Part shown: one piece after another, positions 48,201 to 59,860 of the stretch
Layout of the letters: the number at the start of each line of letters is the position of its first letter
Numbering within the stretch: the first letter of the stretch is position 1
From: Sphagnum compactum
Taxonomy: Eukaryota > Bryophyta > Sphagnopsida > Sphagnales
Reading direction: 5' to 3'
Assembly: GCA_965153455.1 (NCBI GenBank)
Contig: OZ234504.1
Span: forward strand, 10,044,001-10,108,000
DNA: 64,000 nt
Notes under the pieces: generated by a model
The model's input: the letters and a program-made list of their open reading frames with translations, nothing else
Database searches by the model: none
What the model was told of the DNA's origin: nothing
Translations under genes and position numbers: made by a program

Positions 48201-51200
48201 CATTAAAGGAGTGCTTTTTTGTTTTTCAATATTTTGAGTGGTGATCATCCATTAGTCAATTTAGCCAAATCTGGGCATTAAAAATATGAAGAGAAAAATT
48301 TAAAACATCCTTGTATATATCATTGGCTATCTATTTTAACCATCTAAAGACATTTGGCAATCTTTTAAGATTTTTTTATTAAGAAAATAACTTTAGCAAA
48401 AAAATTCCGAAAATCATTGCATGTGTGACAAAAGACTCAATTTTGTTTGCAACACTGAAATTTGCAAAACACTTTTCACCAAAAAAAAAAAGTCTCCTTC
48501 AAAGCAGTGGCATTTTTTTCTGGTGAATTTTTGGTAGTTTGCAAAACAAAAAAAAAGAGAGGATGTTTTTATGCAAAAGATGTGTTTTTTGCAAATCCTT
48601 TGCAAGAATCAAAAGATTGCAAAAAAAAGAAACTACTTTCTTCCAAGCTCTCAAATATTATACAAGAGTACAAAGAAATATACTCTTAGGCATCAATGAT
48701 TGAAAAACAACATGAAAGGTGAAACCCTTTCTTCTATGCATTTTGGGACTTTCAAATTTGCTCTCGCGTACACAAATTTTGTCTTATTTTCATCTTTAAA
48801 GACTGGAAACAACAGAAACAACACAAGAAATGGATATTAAAAACTCTTATTTCTTTAGAAGAGAGTGTCTAAAGATAGACGTTTCTTCTGTAACATGCAG
48901 ATGACTTTAGAATTGGACCAAACATGGGACCAAACATTTGAAGCAAAGTGGACCTGGAATCAACAAACATGTGCAATTGTCACAATTTTAAGTCAGACAA
49001 ATATGAACGTTTCCAAACATTTAAAATGTGGAAATAGGTCCCACAAATCAAAAGTTCTTCATGCAAAAATGTGAAGAGTATTTGTTGTGTGTTGGCATCT
49101 ATGTGAAGACATTCTGGTGTGCCCAAAATTTGTTGCCACTTTTAAGTCTTAGTTACATGTCTAAAGACCACTGAGCTGGAGTGAAGCCTTTTGACCAATT
49201 TAATGGTTTTTTTTTCTGTTTGGGAAGATTTTTGGTCACGGTCCTCATTCTTGTGTGATGTGAAAAATTGATGCTAAATACAAAGGGACTCTAATGTCGT
49301 TGCCAACCAAGTGGTTGAATGACTCTTCAACTGGTATGGCACCCTCGTAACTTTTGCTTGGAGACACACACTTGACGTTTCCTTTCCTTTTTTCCCAGAA
49401 ATAATCACTTTCTTAGTCTCATAACTATAGCAACTACAAACAGGATATTTAGTTTGCCAACCAAACGATTGACTAAAATGAAAAGCCTCTTGAAGGTTGA
49501 AGGGGGGTAAGGCACCTTGCGGAGCTAGTCGCTAGCTCCTCTTATTAGAAAGTGGTCATTTTTTGACAGCAATACCAGCTGCAACAACAATCCAAGATGC
49601 CCCCAAACAATCCAATATTTGACCAAGTGAGTAGTCCTTTAAATGATTGACTTTCTCAAAACTAGAAAACCCTAATTCCTTCCTACAATTTCCGTGAACT
49701 CACTCAAGATGTTAAATAAGCAAAGGTTGCGTATCCTAGGCACGACAAAAGTATTGCCTGCTTCTTTTTTCCCCTTCTCTGCCTTCATGGTCAATCCATC
49801 TTTTTTCTAAAAATGATGAATGAAGCCCAGAACACATTTTTTGATACTGCCCATTACAGACTTTGGGTCCTGTTATGCACATTTTGGGCCTGTTGTTGTA
49901 GTAATAATAGACGAGTCTCCTCCAGGCACATCTTGGACAGGGCAGTCAGGGAAAAAAGGATGTCTCAAATAAATTGCATGCATTTCTGCGAAACATGCCC
50001 CTTCATGGTATACACATATAATAATTAAAGGCGCCTTCACACTTGGTGGTAGGTATTGCAGTGTTGAGTCCCCTAACACCATGCTAGTCATTTAGGACTT
50101 ACACCTACTTACCTTGAAAATTTTATGTTAAGCTAACATTCACTTCACATTAAGGTATTGCCCATTTAAACATTGGGTGCCACCTAGGATGCCACCTAGA
50201 TTTTCATCTAACACTGACTTAACATCAAGTGTGAAAAATGCATCATAAGTACTCCAGATTTCACTCGCGTAGTGTGCCAGCCCAAATTTCATGTCCAAAT
50301 CCCCCACTAATTGTCTGGGCCAAGAAAGTCTTGTGACTCACATTCACTCACGTTTGTGAATCTAATGGGTAATCAAGTAGCTGGCCAGTGGACCCTATTC
50401 ACATACCCCAGTTTTTGGGTGGCCACAACTGAAATCGTGGGTAGGCACTGGATGGCCTATCATGGACATGCACCCTAATCACCCTAATACTTCAAAGAGT
50501 ATTCACTAAGCACCTGCCTAATAAGAGTTACAAAATTGCTAAAGTTGCATTTAAGAGAGAGGATAGATGTTGGGATGTTTGTCCTTCAAATACAAACCAA
50601 CCGTATTTTAGGCAAATCATATGAGTGTTACATTAGTAGGCGAACGGGTTTATTCATCGTTGCGTCAACATGATGTGGAGATTGTGTGGAATGAAGGGCA
50701 TTGGAGGCTCTCTTTTTTCAGTTTTGTGCACATTTTATAGGTAGAGGGTGTCAGTGACATTATAATGTGTGCAGACAATTTTATTTTGAGAAGTGTTGTT
50801 GCCATAGGTGAGGGTTCTTCTAGGCTAAGCATCTTTCAGGAGGTTCTCCCCTTTCGCTATTTGATATGCTTGTTGTGATAGGAGGGAGTTTGGAAACTTG
50901 ATTTTCCCTTTGTAGTTCACTCTCTTGGGTTATTTTTTTGTCTTCTTGGATGTGAGTCCTTCCTTTTTGTTCCTTGTATTCCCCCTTTTTTGGGTGCTTT
51001 GGTTTATTTATGATTGGCAAGGTTTCATCACACATGGGTATAGTAAAACCCCAACCTGCATTTTCTATTCCACCCCAAGCCCACCTTAGCCTTCTAGTTA
51101 GAGCGAATTAGCACACCATGAAGGATGGAACCTAAATGCTTAGGAAATAGTTTTTTGTTGGGTTCTAGCTCCCTAGCTAACCATAGTGGTTTTTAAATTA

Positions 51201-51670
51201 GTTTTCTTTTTTATTAGCTACTACAAACCATCAAATTACCAATGTTGGGTGGGTCTCTAGTTTTTATGATAATCATTGGGTCCAGGTATGAGACTATTTT
51301 GAAAGACCCAACTTGATTTTTTTTAATATTTTATTTTCATATTTTCAAGACTCAAGCAAAGTTTCAAAATTTTCCAAAAAATACTTTCATTCGGGTTTCA
51401 AAGCACTGGTTTTCAAACATGTGATACTAGTCAATTTTCAATGCCAATTTTCACATACCGGTTATTAGAAATTTTATTATCTCAAAAATTAATTTTTAAT
51501 GTTGAAAAATAACAAAATTGCACAAGTAAATGAAAATTCTAAATTAAAAAAAAAATTTATATGTCCATTATTTCATCTCATTCAAATGAACCTTCAAATT
51601 TTTCTAACTCTTCTTCAAAACCTTCATGTGATTTAACTCTATTAAATTGGAAGGTGGTTTACATCCATTT
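48200..51670. other. Intergenic DNA, no gene recognised
   Basis: No protein motif, RNA gene or obvious repeat array was seen. Short A/T runs occur near 48481-48491 and 48617-48624. Confidence 0.55.
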
Positions 51671-53800
51671 CTAGGATCATTTGGTCAATTTCTACTTACA
51701 AAAATCAAAATTTTAAAATTATCTGATTGTAAACAACATTTCCTTAGATTTATAAATATGCTCACTAAAGAAAAATTTCTTTTTGTTTCAATTTGTGACC
51801 CTACAATGCCCAAGATTTGATGAATCAAAATACCAACTGTAAGAAACATGGTTTCATGCTTTCCCCACCATTGAAGAGGGCATTTGATGTCTTTGGGATC
51901 CATTTGGTAACATCTTGAAATAAATAATTCCTTGGTGACAAGTTCTTTTGATGGCTCATTTGTGGATGCAGTCTATTGAAAAATATCCAAACTAAAATCT
52001 TCATCACATGTTTCATCTACACATCCAATAGATTCTATCATTGGATGCAAATGATGATAACATTTTAAAAACATAAGATACAAAGTTTTCATATCATATG
52101 CACCCACAATACTTACACCTTCCTCTCGGCCAATAAAATAAGATATTAGACGAAGGCTTTTGAATCTAGGGTCTAGCATCAAAAACAACATGTTGTGATT
52201 TTTTTCTTCAATTTTTTTATTAAAAAAAATAAATCCAAAACACCACAAACTTCTCTTCTAATGTTGGAAACAAACAAATATAACTCAAAAGTTATCCCAT
52301 AATCATCATGAATCAAATTGACTAAAGCATATGGGTTTGTAATTTTTTCCCCCAATTTTAAGCACATAGCAATGGTAGACTTTAATGCATCAAAAAGTAA
52401 CCAATGGCTCTTAGATTAGTTCAAAACGCAAGCAATCACATTAACAAATAAGGAGTCCACAATTATTTTAAAGATATGCCAAGTAAAATGAAGAAGCATT
52501 CTTCCACTTATTCTAACAATATTTCTACCTACTATAACAAAATAATAATAACATCCTTGAATTACAATGTTTTTTGAAACATAATGATTTTGCTAAAAAA
52601 TTTGCAAACAAATTTAAAATTCCAATGTTAGAAAATTTAATTAAAAGAAATCAATAAGAAACAAAAAATAATAATAATTTAAGAAAAAAATTACAATAGA
52701 TTAAATAATCACCTTGTTTTTGTTGGAGTATTTAATTTTCTTGGAGGCCAGTTTGAATCTGAACAAGTCTTGTTCCATTCATGTCTACCCTTTCCAAATT
52801 TTTGAGGCCAAATTATACAATTCTACAAATTTGACTAAGCAGATTTGATTGAAACAAACTTGAGATTCTTGCAAATTTTTTCGTCAATAGTAGCATATTG
52901 ACATGTTTTGGAAAAAGCATGGCCAAAACAAACACCTTATAAAATTTCATCTAAACCAAAGACTTCACATTTTACAATGGATTTTAAAGCAATTATCACA
53001 ATATTTAAATTTGAGCCCTCATCCTTAACATAGGCAATGATTTTGTTTTTTAACCCATATTGATCAAGCAATTTTGTCAAATTGTTAACTAATGTTAGCT
53101 AATAGTTTCTATTGCCTCAAACAAACCAATAGTTATTTGTTTGGGTTACCAATTAGATCCCAAAAAGTTTATAACAAGAACAAATACATCATGCGCACCC
53201 TTTGACATATACAAGTCAAAGCTTGTTGTGGCAAAAATACAATTTATTAATTTTGGCAAAACATATACTTGTTTCATTTTCTCCACCAAGTTAGGTAATA
53301 TTTCTTGAAAAAATTATTTTTTAAAAGGGAACACAATTCTAGGAGACAAATGTAATATTAATTGCTCAAACCATAAACTTTCAACAAACTACAATGGTAA
53401 GTTATTTTTCACAATTAGAAGGCCAAGGTCTTGCAAAAAGTCTTTTTGCTTCACATCATCCTTTTTGAAAGATCTTGTACAACAAAGATCTTGGTCTTTT
53501 CTTTGTAGGTTGTCTTTCAACAGTTCTTCCTATTTCATTGTTAATTTCTTCTTCAATTTTTGTCACAATTTTAAAATGATTTGCATCTACATGTTTTTAA
53601 AAAATAGTTATACCATAAGTTTTATAATAAATTATTGACCGTTTTCTTTCTTTGGTTCTTACATTAAGAATATTTACTACATTATCATAACATAAATACA
53701 TTTCATGACTTGATGGTATGCAGCTTTAACTTCTTTCCCGTTATTCACACAATAAAACACCCAACATAAAGAATTTATGTTATGCCCTTTCCAAAAATTT
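51670..53800 (-). mobile_element. Decayed hAT-family transposase
   Basis: Read on the minus strand and allowing for stops and frame changes, the region gives a nearly complete hAT transposase. From about 53790 it shows VKAAYHQVMKCIY, then TKIEEEINNEIGR near 53550, SFDLYMSKGAHDVFVLVINF near 53215-53160, VKCEVFGLDE near 52960, LDPRFKSLRLISYFIG near 52170-52120, and the C-terminal dimerisation block (CPLQWWGKHETMF, then HQILGIVGSQIETKRNFSL) near 51880-51760. LDPRFK and the WW/ER-FS block are characteristic of hAT enzymes, which cut and paste DNA transposons. Terminal inverted repeats and the 8-bp target duplication were not found. It is clearly inactive. Confidence 0.9.
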
Positions 53801-54476
53801 CCTTGAACATGTAATTTTTACAAATTTTTTTGCATTATTGTTCCCCATTTTCTTCAATTCTGCTATTTTTTGTTTGCACATTTTCACTTTCTCCTCTTTC
53901 CACATGTTCTTCAATGTACATTTCATTTTCATTGGTTTGATTTTTTTTCAATCAAAATTAAAATTTGATTTTGACTTGACTCCCCCATTTTCTACTAGGA
54001 TATTACCAACCTTAAAGGAGAAACTAGAAATAAGTTTTTTATAATATTATGTTGGTTATATGAAAATCAACCTAAACATTTACAAGCAATTGAAAGGGAA
54101 AAAAAAAGATGTAATGTGCTAAAACAATACACAATGCAATTGTGCAAATGAATGCAATGTGTAAAAGTGAGATGCAATGTGTATAATTAAATGTACAATG
54201 TCCAAATAATTCTTGCACACAACAAACAAACACATTATCAACCGCCATTTCCAAAAAAAATTAAAAATTAAAAATATTCATTTACAAACAAAAATTGAAA
54301 ACAAAAATTTTCACCTTCCAAGTTTTGCTTGAAGAACTCAAATTTGGATAGCTCCTCCACACTCCACATTTGCAAAAAAGTAAAAGGGGGAAAATACTAA
54401 TCTAAAACAAGAGGAACAAGAATAATAATGTTGTGCAAAAGGAATAAGGAAATCACGAGCGTAAAAGAAAGGTAAG
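53801..54476. other. AT-rich DNA, no gene recognised
   Basis: This stretch holds small direct repeats around AATGCAATGTG (54130-54190) but nothing coding. It may be the remaining 5' part of the hAT element. Confidence 0.45.
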
Positions 54477-55135
54477 AAGCAACAAGTCGAACAAGAGGAG
54501 CGGAACACCATGTTGAGCGGGGAGCAACAGGTTGAACAAAAGGAGCATAACAATAGGTCGAACAAGAGGAGCGAAGCAATAGGTCGAACAAAATAAGCAT
54601 AACAATAGGTTGAACAAAAGGAGCATAACAATAGGTCGAACAAGAGGAGCAAAGCAATAGGTCAAACAAAAGAAGCATAACAATAGGTTGAACAAAAGGA
54701 GCATAACAATAGGTCGAACAAGAGGAGCGAAGCAATAGGTTGAACAAAAGAAGCATAACAATAGGTCGAACAAGAGTAGCGAAGCAATAGGTCGAACAAG
54801 AAAAATGGAACAACAAGTTGAACAAGAGGAACAGAACACCACGTTGAGCACGGAAGGTCAAACAAGAAAAGTGGAACAAGTTAAGTAAGAGGAATGGAAC
54901 AGTAGGTTGAACAAGAGGAGTAGAACATCACATTAAGCAAGAAGAGCAAAGCAACAGGGTGAGCAAGAGGAGTGGAACACCAAGTCGAACAAGAGGAATA
55001 GAACACCACGTCACGTAAGAGGAGCAGAATAGCAGGTCAAGAAAGAGGAGCAGAGCACTAGGTCAAACAAGAGGAGCAGAGCACCATGTCAAGTAAGAAG
55101 AGCAAAACAATAGCTTCAAGCAAGAGGAACGCAAA
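54477..55135. repeat. 26-bp minisatellite, roughly 25 copies, with 78-bp higher-order pattern
   Basis: The unit is close to AATAGGTCGAACAAGAGGAG plus CGAAGC, with alternating ends (GAAGC or CATAAC). In the central part, units of the two types often follow a three-unit order, giving a 78-bp higher period. The right half is more diverged. The minus-strand open frames with CSTYC and FDLLL repeats are by-products: 78 is divisible by three and the units lack stops in all three minus frames. Confidence 0.93.
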
Positions 55136-56228
55136 GCAACACTAAAACTAAACACTACTAAGCAAACTAACTAATCAAATATATTAAGCTAAACAAGAAA
55201 CAAAGAAGATGCAAGAGACCAAAACTAACTCACACATAGTGAGGAAATCACTTTGACGCACTTGCTTTATAGCAAGCAGCACCGCTTGCTTGCTAAACCC
55301 TAAACCTAACTAAGCCCTAAACTAACTACTAATTAAACATTGACTAAATGATTAAACAACTAAACCCTATTGACTTCTGACTTATTGACACCCTGATTAA
55401 TTCTAAACTTTGAAACCCTAACCCTAATTTTTTAAACACCTTACCAAGGTTTCACTAAAATATAAATACATATTTGATCAAGGTTTCAAAGGCCCGATTC
55501 TCACATTATATAAAACCCTTCAGTTGGGTGTCATAAAGGGCATCGCTCAATGTGATACCTTGAGAGATTCAAACTGAGAACCAGCTTGAAACCCTGTTCA
55601 TTCTCACATTTTTTCTCATACCCGCCCAACACTGCAAATTACCTGGTAATCACCTAATTTCCTACCTATATGTCTACATATAGGACCTACTTTGTAGGGA
55701 ATGGATTACGAAGATGAAACCAGATATGAACTCAGTTCAGGTTCATCCAAAAACTGAATCATAATGGGCATTCATCCAGTAGATGGTACACTGGTGGGTG
55801 CTGATTCCCTCTAACCCGGCCCCCGCCTTCTTTTTCCTTTTTCCCCTTCTCTTTTGGAAAATTTCTTTTCCTCTTTCTGAAAAAGAAAGTCTTAGAGATT
55901 TGACCCGAGTAGGAAAAAGATCCAAAACCAGAGAGAAGGGGCAAACCCAGCCGCCCCCTCCTACAAAAAGAAGGGGAAAAAAACAGTGAAAGATTTGTCG
56001 CACGCTTTCTGCATGTGTCGAATTCAAAGTAAATTCACTTTTTGTCGTCGTCGTCGTCGTCGTCGCACTTGCACGCTTGCTCCAGTGATGGACGGATTTC
56101 GTGATTTTGTAGACGACTGGCGAGTTCCCCGGCTCGACGAACAGTCTGCAGTCAGTCGAGTCCGCGGGTCAGCAGATGAGCTGCAGCAATTGTCGCGTGC
56201 ACTACTTGCGCACAATCAATGCACGAAG
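55136..56228. other. Intergenic and upstream region of the DAHP synthase gene
   Basis: Degenerate CCCTAAA-like words occur between about 55290 and 55440. A (GTC)n microsatellite lies at 56043-56066. Composition becomes noticeably GC-richer from about 56030, consistent with promoter and leader sequence. Confidence 0.55.
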
Positions 56229-56236
56229 TATAAATA
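56229..56236 (+). promoter_or_regulatory. TATA box candidate of the DAHP synthase gene
   Basis: TATAAATA lies about 250 bases upstream of the chosen start codon in an otherwise GC-rich stretch. It would place transcription start near 56260 and give a leader of about 220 bases. Confidence 0.5.
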
Positions 56237-56482
56237 ATCCTTTTGTCTGGTACCAATTTCTTTCATAGGAAGATCAGTCGAGAACCCAACCGATCGAGAA
56301 CGTCCTGCCGCTGCAGCAGCGTCCTTGTGCAGTGAGCAGCTACTACTAGTGTTGAGTTCAGCGATTCTGCAAGAACTTGGGAGATCCAGATCCAGCTTCC
56401 TGCAGCTAAACTTTGGAGAGTCCAGTAAGCGACCGTGACGCTGTGTTTTTTGGAAGGAGTTGTTTCAAGAATTACCTGCAAT

Positions 56483-59400
56483 ATGGCGATTACAGCTGCT
56501 GCAGCTGCGAATTGTCAGGCGGCCGCCGGCTTGTACAGCTCGACTTTGATTTCAGGTGATGGCAATAGCAGCCGTGATGTAAGTACTAGTGTGCAGGTGG
56601 GAGGGATTGGTAGTACCTCCAAGTCAGCGAGCTTGATGAGCACAAGAAGGAAACCGGTTCATCTTAATGTGGTGAGAGCGGTGCATGCCGCGCCAGAGCC
56701 TAATGACGCGAGGATGCCGCAGTCAGCAGCTGGTAGTTCTGCAGCAGCAGTAGCAGCAGGGTCAACGCGAGTGCAAGCGGTGAAGCAATTAGCTCCCGAG
56801 GCTGTACCTACAGCACCAGCAGCTGATCAGACTACTAGTAGAAACCGCGAGGAGCTGCTGCTGCAGCAGCCATGGTCGCCAAGGAATTGGCGCTCCAAGA
56901 TTGCTCTGCAGCAACCCACGTATCCTAGCATCGAGGAGCTTGAAGCAGTGGAGAAGACACTGACCAACTTCCCACCTCTTGTTTTTGCCGGAGAAGCGAG
57001 GAGATTGGAGGAAAGGCTTCACGACGCTGCTCTAGGTAAAGCGTTCCTGTTGCAGGGAGGTGACTGCGCCGAAAGCTTCAAAGAGTTTGATCCCAACAAC
57101 ATCAGAGACAGCTTCCGTGTTCTTCTTCAGATGGGTGTCGTCCTCATGTTCGGCGGCCAGATGCCAGTTGTGAAGGTAGTGATCCCACCACAGCTTTCTA
57201 CAGTAATATTCTTCCCAAAGAGTGCTGCAGCTTGAAATCTGATCTCAGGCTAGTTTCAGCTTTATCATTGCATGATCACGTCGTGCTGCAGGTCGGTCGC
57301 ATGGCTGGGCAATTCGCCAAGCCGAGGTCGTCCGATTTCGAGGAGGTGAACGGCATGCGCTTGCCGAGCTACAGGGGTGATAACATCAACGGAGATGCCC
57401 CTACCCTGGAGGCTCGCATTCCGGACCCCAACCGCATGCTGCGTGCCTACACCCAAGCAGCGGCCACTCTCAACATTCTACGAGCTTTTGCCACAGGAGG
57501 CTATGCTGCCATGCAGCGCGTCACTCAGTGGAACCTGGACTTCGCCTCCAAGAGCGAGCAAGGCAACAGGTGGGCACTAACAGCTGTACTCGGCATTTAT
57601 CTGCTTGCAAACACCAGTACTTAGTAAGTTGCAGAATCTTCATGAGATCATCTGCAGCTGCTGCCCCGGAATACTGTAAGAAGCTGATTCTAAAGAATTT
57701 TTCTTCTTCTTCTACTACTTCTGTTCTTTTCTGCAGGTATCGGGATCTGGCCAACCATGTGGATGAGGCACTGGGGTTTATGTCCGCTTGCGGATTGACT
57801 CCCGATCACGCCGTGATGAGAACCACAGAGTTCTATACCTCGCATGAGTGTCTGTTGCTCCCTTACGAGCAAGCTCTCACCCGCAAGGATTCCACCACTG
57901 GCTTGTGGTACGATTGCTCCGCGCATATGCTGTGGATTGGCGAGCGCACCCGACAGCTTGATGGTGCCCACATCGAGTTCCTCCGTGGGGTTGCTAATCC
58001 CTTGGGTGTGAAGGTACGCATCTGCCAATCATGCATGAAAAAATCTGTTTCATTTCTCGTGGGTGATGTCGAGTAATTTGTGAATTTAATCCTAGTGTGA
58101 TCCTCTTCTTCTTTTTAGAGCAACTCCACGTACAGGTGCTCGATCAATAAATGGCCCTGCCAAAGAAAATTGGATGAAGAATTTAAAAGAAAAACATACC
58201 GGTCTTGCGGCCCAGCATTTTGGCACACGATGCTGAGGCTTGTAAAAGGCACAGCAAAGCCTAACACCTGCTGTTGAATTATGTTGGCTAGATAGTTTGA
58301 TTGGTTTCAGGTAGATGGGTTGCTATTAGTAGTCTCCCACCTATGTGCAGTTCCAATTTCAGTTTTATGGGTGGGGTTGGAAAAAAAAATTAAATAACCA
58401 AACTTGGATGTGAGAAATATTCTTCTTGCAAGGTCACACACACTGAGCACTGCTGGAGATGCTCTTAGCTTGTTAGTCGAAGCTCTAGACAATACTATAT
58501 TTTAGTATGGCCGATCGACCTGCATGAAGATGATCTGCATGTGACCTACTAACGTGTTCAAGGACCGGACCATTTTGATCAGGTGAGCGACAAAATGGAT
58601 CCTGCAGACTTGGTGAAGCTGTGTGAGATATTGAACCCAGAAAACAAGCCAGGGAGGCTAACTGTGATAGTCCGCATGGGGGCCGAGAAGCTCCGCCAAA
58701 AGCTACCACTTCTCATTCGAGCTGTGCGACAGGCAGGTTGCATTGTGACATGGGTCAGCGATCCAATGCACGGCAATACCATCAAGGCACCCGCGTCGGG
58801 AATTAAGACTCGCCCTTTCAACGCCATCCTTGTACGCATCCATCCATCGCTCACTACCCATTCCTACAGAGCAATGAAAAGAAAAATAACTGTTTTTGGC
58901 AACTTTTCTTGTGCAACTAAACGTGGTCGTCTGCAACTAATTTATAATTAGAAAAATAATTGCGAAATTACAAATTTTCCACTTATTTGTAAACGGATTT
59001 CTGCTCACAATTTTCTGATCATATGCGAGTCACTGGTCCGTCTATGTCTACGAGGGACCACGCAATGCAGTCAGAGTTTTTTTTTGGGGCAAAATTTCGT
59101 CATACGCGCTCTCTAACCTGTAGCCAAATTTTGCGAAGACTTCTTGTGGAAGATAATGGCCAACCCACCCACCTCACAAAACTGAAAGAAAAAAAAAATA
59201 CACCTGAATGAATGCAGGAGGAAGTGAGGGCGTTTTTCGACGTCCATGAACAAGAGGGCAGTCACGCAGGAGGAGTGCACTTGGAGATGACCGGCCAAAA
59301 CGTAACCGAGTGCGTGGGAGGATCACGAGAAGTGACGTTCGAGGATTTGAGCGCGCGCTACCACACGCACTGCGATCCGCGATTGAATGCGTCGCAGTCG

Positions 59401-59514
59401 CTGGAGCTTTCCTTCATCATCGCCGATCGCCTTCGCAAAAGACGCACCGCAAGTACGCTGGACAGCCTTGTGTCCGCAGTAGTGACGTCCGCAACAAACA
59501 GTCTTCTGTTATAA
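56483..59514 (+). CDS. DHS: Class II DAHP synthase (3-deoxy-D-arabino-heptulosonate-7-phosphate synthase), plastidial, five exons, 597 aa
   Basis: The enzyme condenses phosphoenolpyruvate with erythrose 4-phosphate, the first step of the shikimate pathway to aromatic amino acids and phenolics, in plastids. Exons are 56483-57175, 57292-57569, 57737-58013, 58583-58831 and 59218-59514. All introns are GT-AG, phases match, and the total is 1794 bases. Residues 1 to about 130 form an Ala/Ser-rich transit peptide and linker. The core shows [23 protein letters not shown] (metal-binding Cys near residue 195), [66 protein letters not shown] and [18 protein letters not shown]. The start at 56483 gives the typical MA(I/L)-type plastid N-terminus; an in-frame Met lies 16 codons upstream. 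After KRR the protein runs on about 22 residues, longer than usual, so the 3' end could be spliced differently. AATAAA at 59559 may be the poly(A) signal. Confidence 0.97.
59104..59190 (+). repeat. Dispersed CCAAATTTGG-core repeat, copy B (in the last intron of DHS)
   Basis: CTCTCTAACCTGTAGCCAAA, CTTCTTGTG, ACCCACCTCACAAAACTGAA and an A-rich tail match, in order, the minus strand of copy A at 4.4 kb. The tail runs nearly to the 3' splice site of the last intron. Confidence 0.8.
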
Positions 59515-59599
59515 CCACACAAAAAAGCTGCCCGCCCCGGGCAGAATCCCGCCCCCAAAATAAATTAATTGAGATAGGTAGCAGATTCTTTTTTCTTTT

Positions 59600-59860
59600 T
59601 TCTTTTTTTAAAAATTTTATGACGTAGGTGCTGTAGCCATCATACACAAGAAGATTTAGCCAAATTTGGCTACATGTCACAGAGGAGAGTAGAAAAAATT
59701 GTACAATTCATGCCTTTAGTTGGGTGACAAACTATAGTCTAAATATGGTGAATTCACATATTTTCTCCTTCAAATATATGGCGAGAGCTTTTTTGAATAT
59801 AAAAGGAATCTTGCCCAAGAGAAAGCTGCTTTCTGTCACCTAAGTGTGAAATTTCACACA
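59600..59860 (-). repeat. Dispersed CCAAATTTGG-core repeat, copy C (downstream of DHS)
   Basis: The minus strand reads CTCCTCTGTGACATGTAGCC, AAATTTGG, then CTTCTTGTG, matching copy B in opposite orientation. Copies B and C therefore flank the final DHS exon as an inverted pair. Toward higher coordinates it continues with blocks shared with 47990-48200. Confidence 0.75.

Noticed and set aside
54338-54879. Long minus-strand open frames rich in Leu, Phe and Cys as a membrane or Cys-rich protein
   Set aside because: All three frames are open through the same 26-bp minisatellite, so openness is a property of the repeat.
55290-55440. Second interstitial telomere array (CCCTAAA-like words)
   Set aside because: The words are scattered and interrupted, with no continuous array, and can arise in AT-rich DNA.
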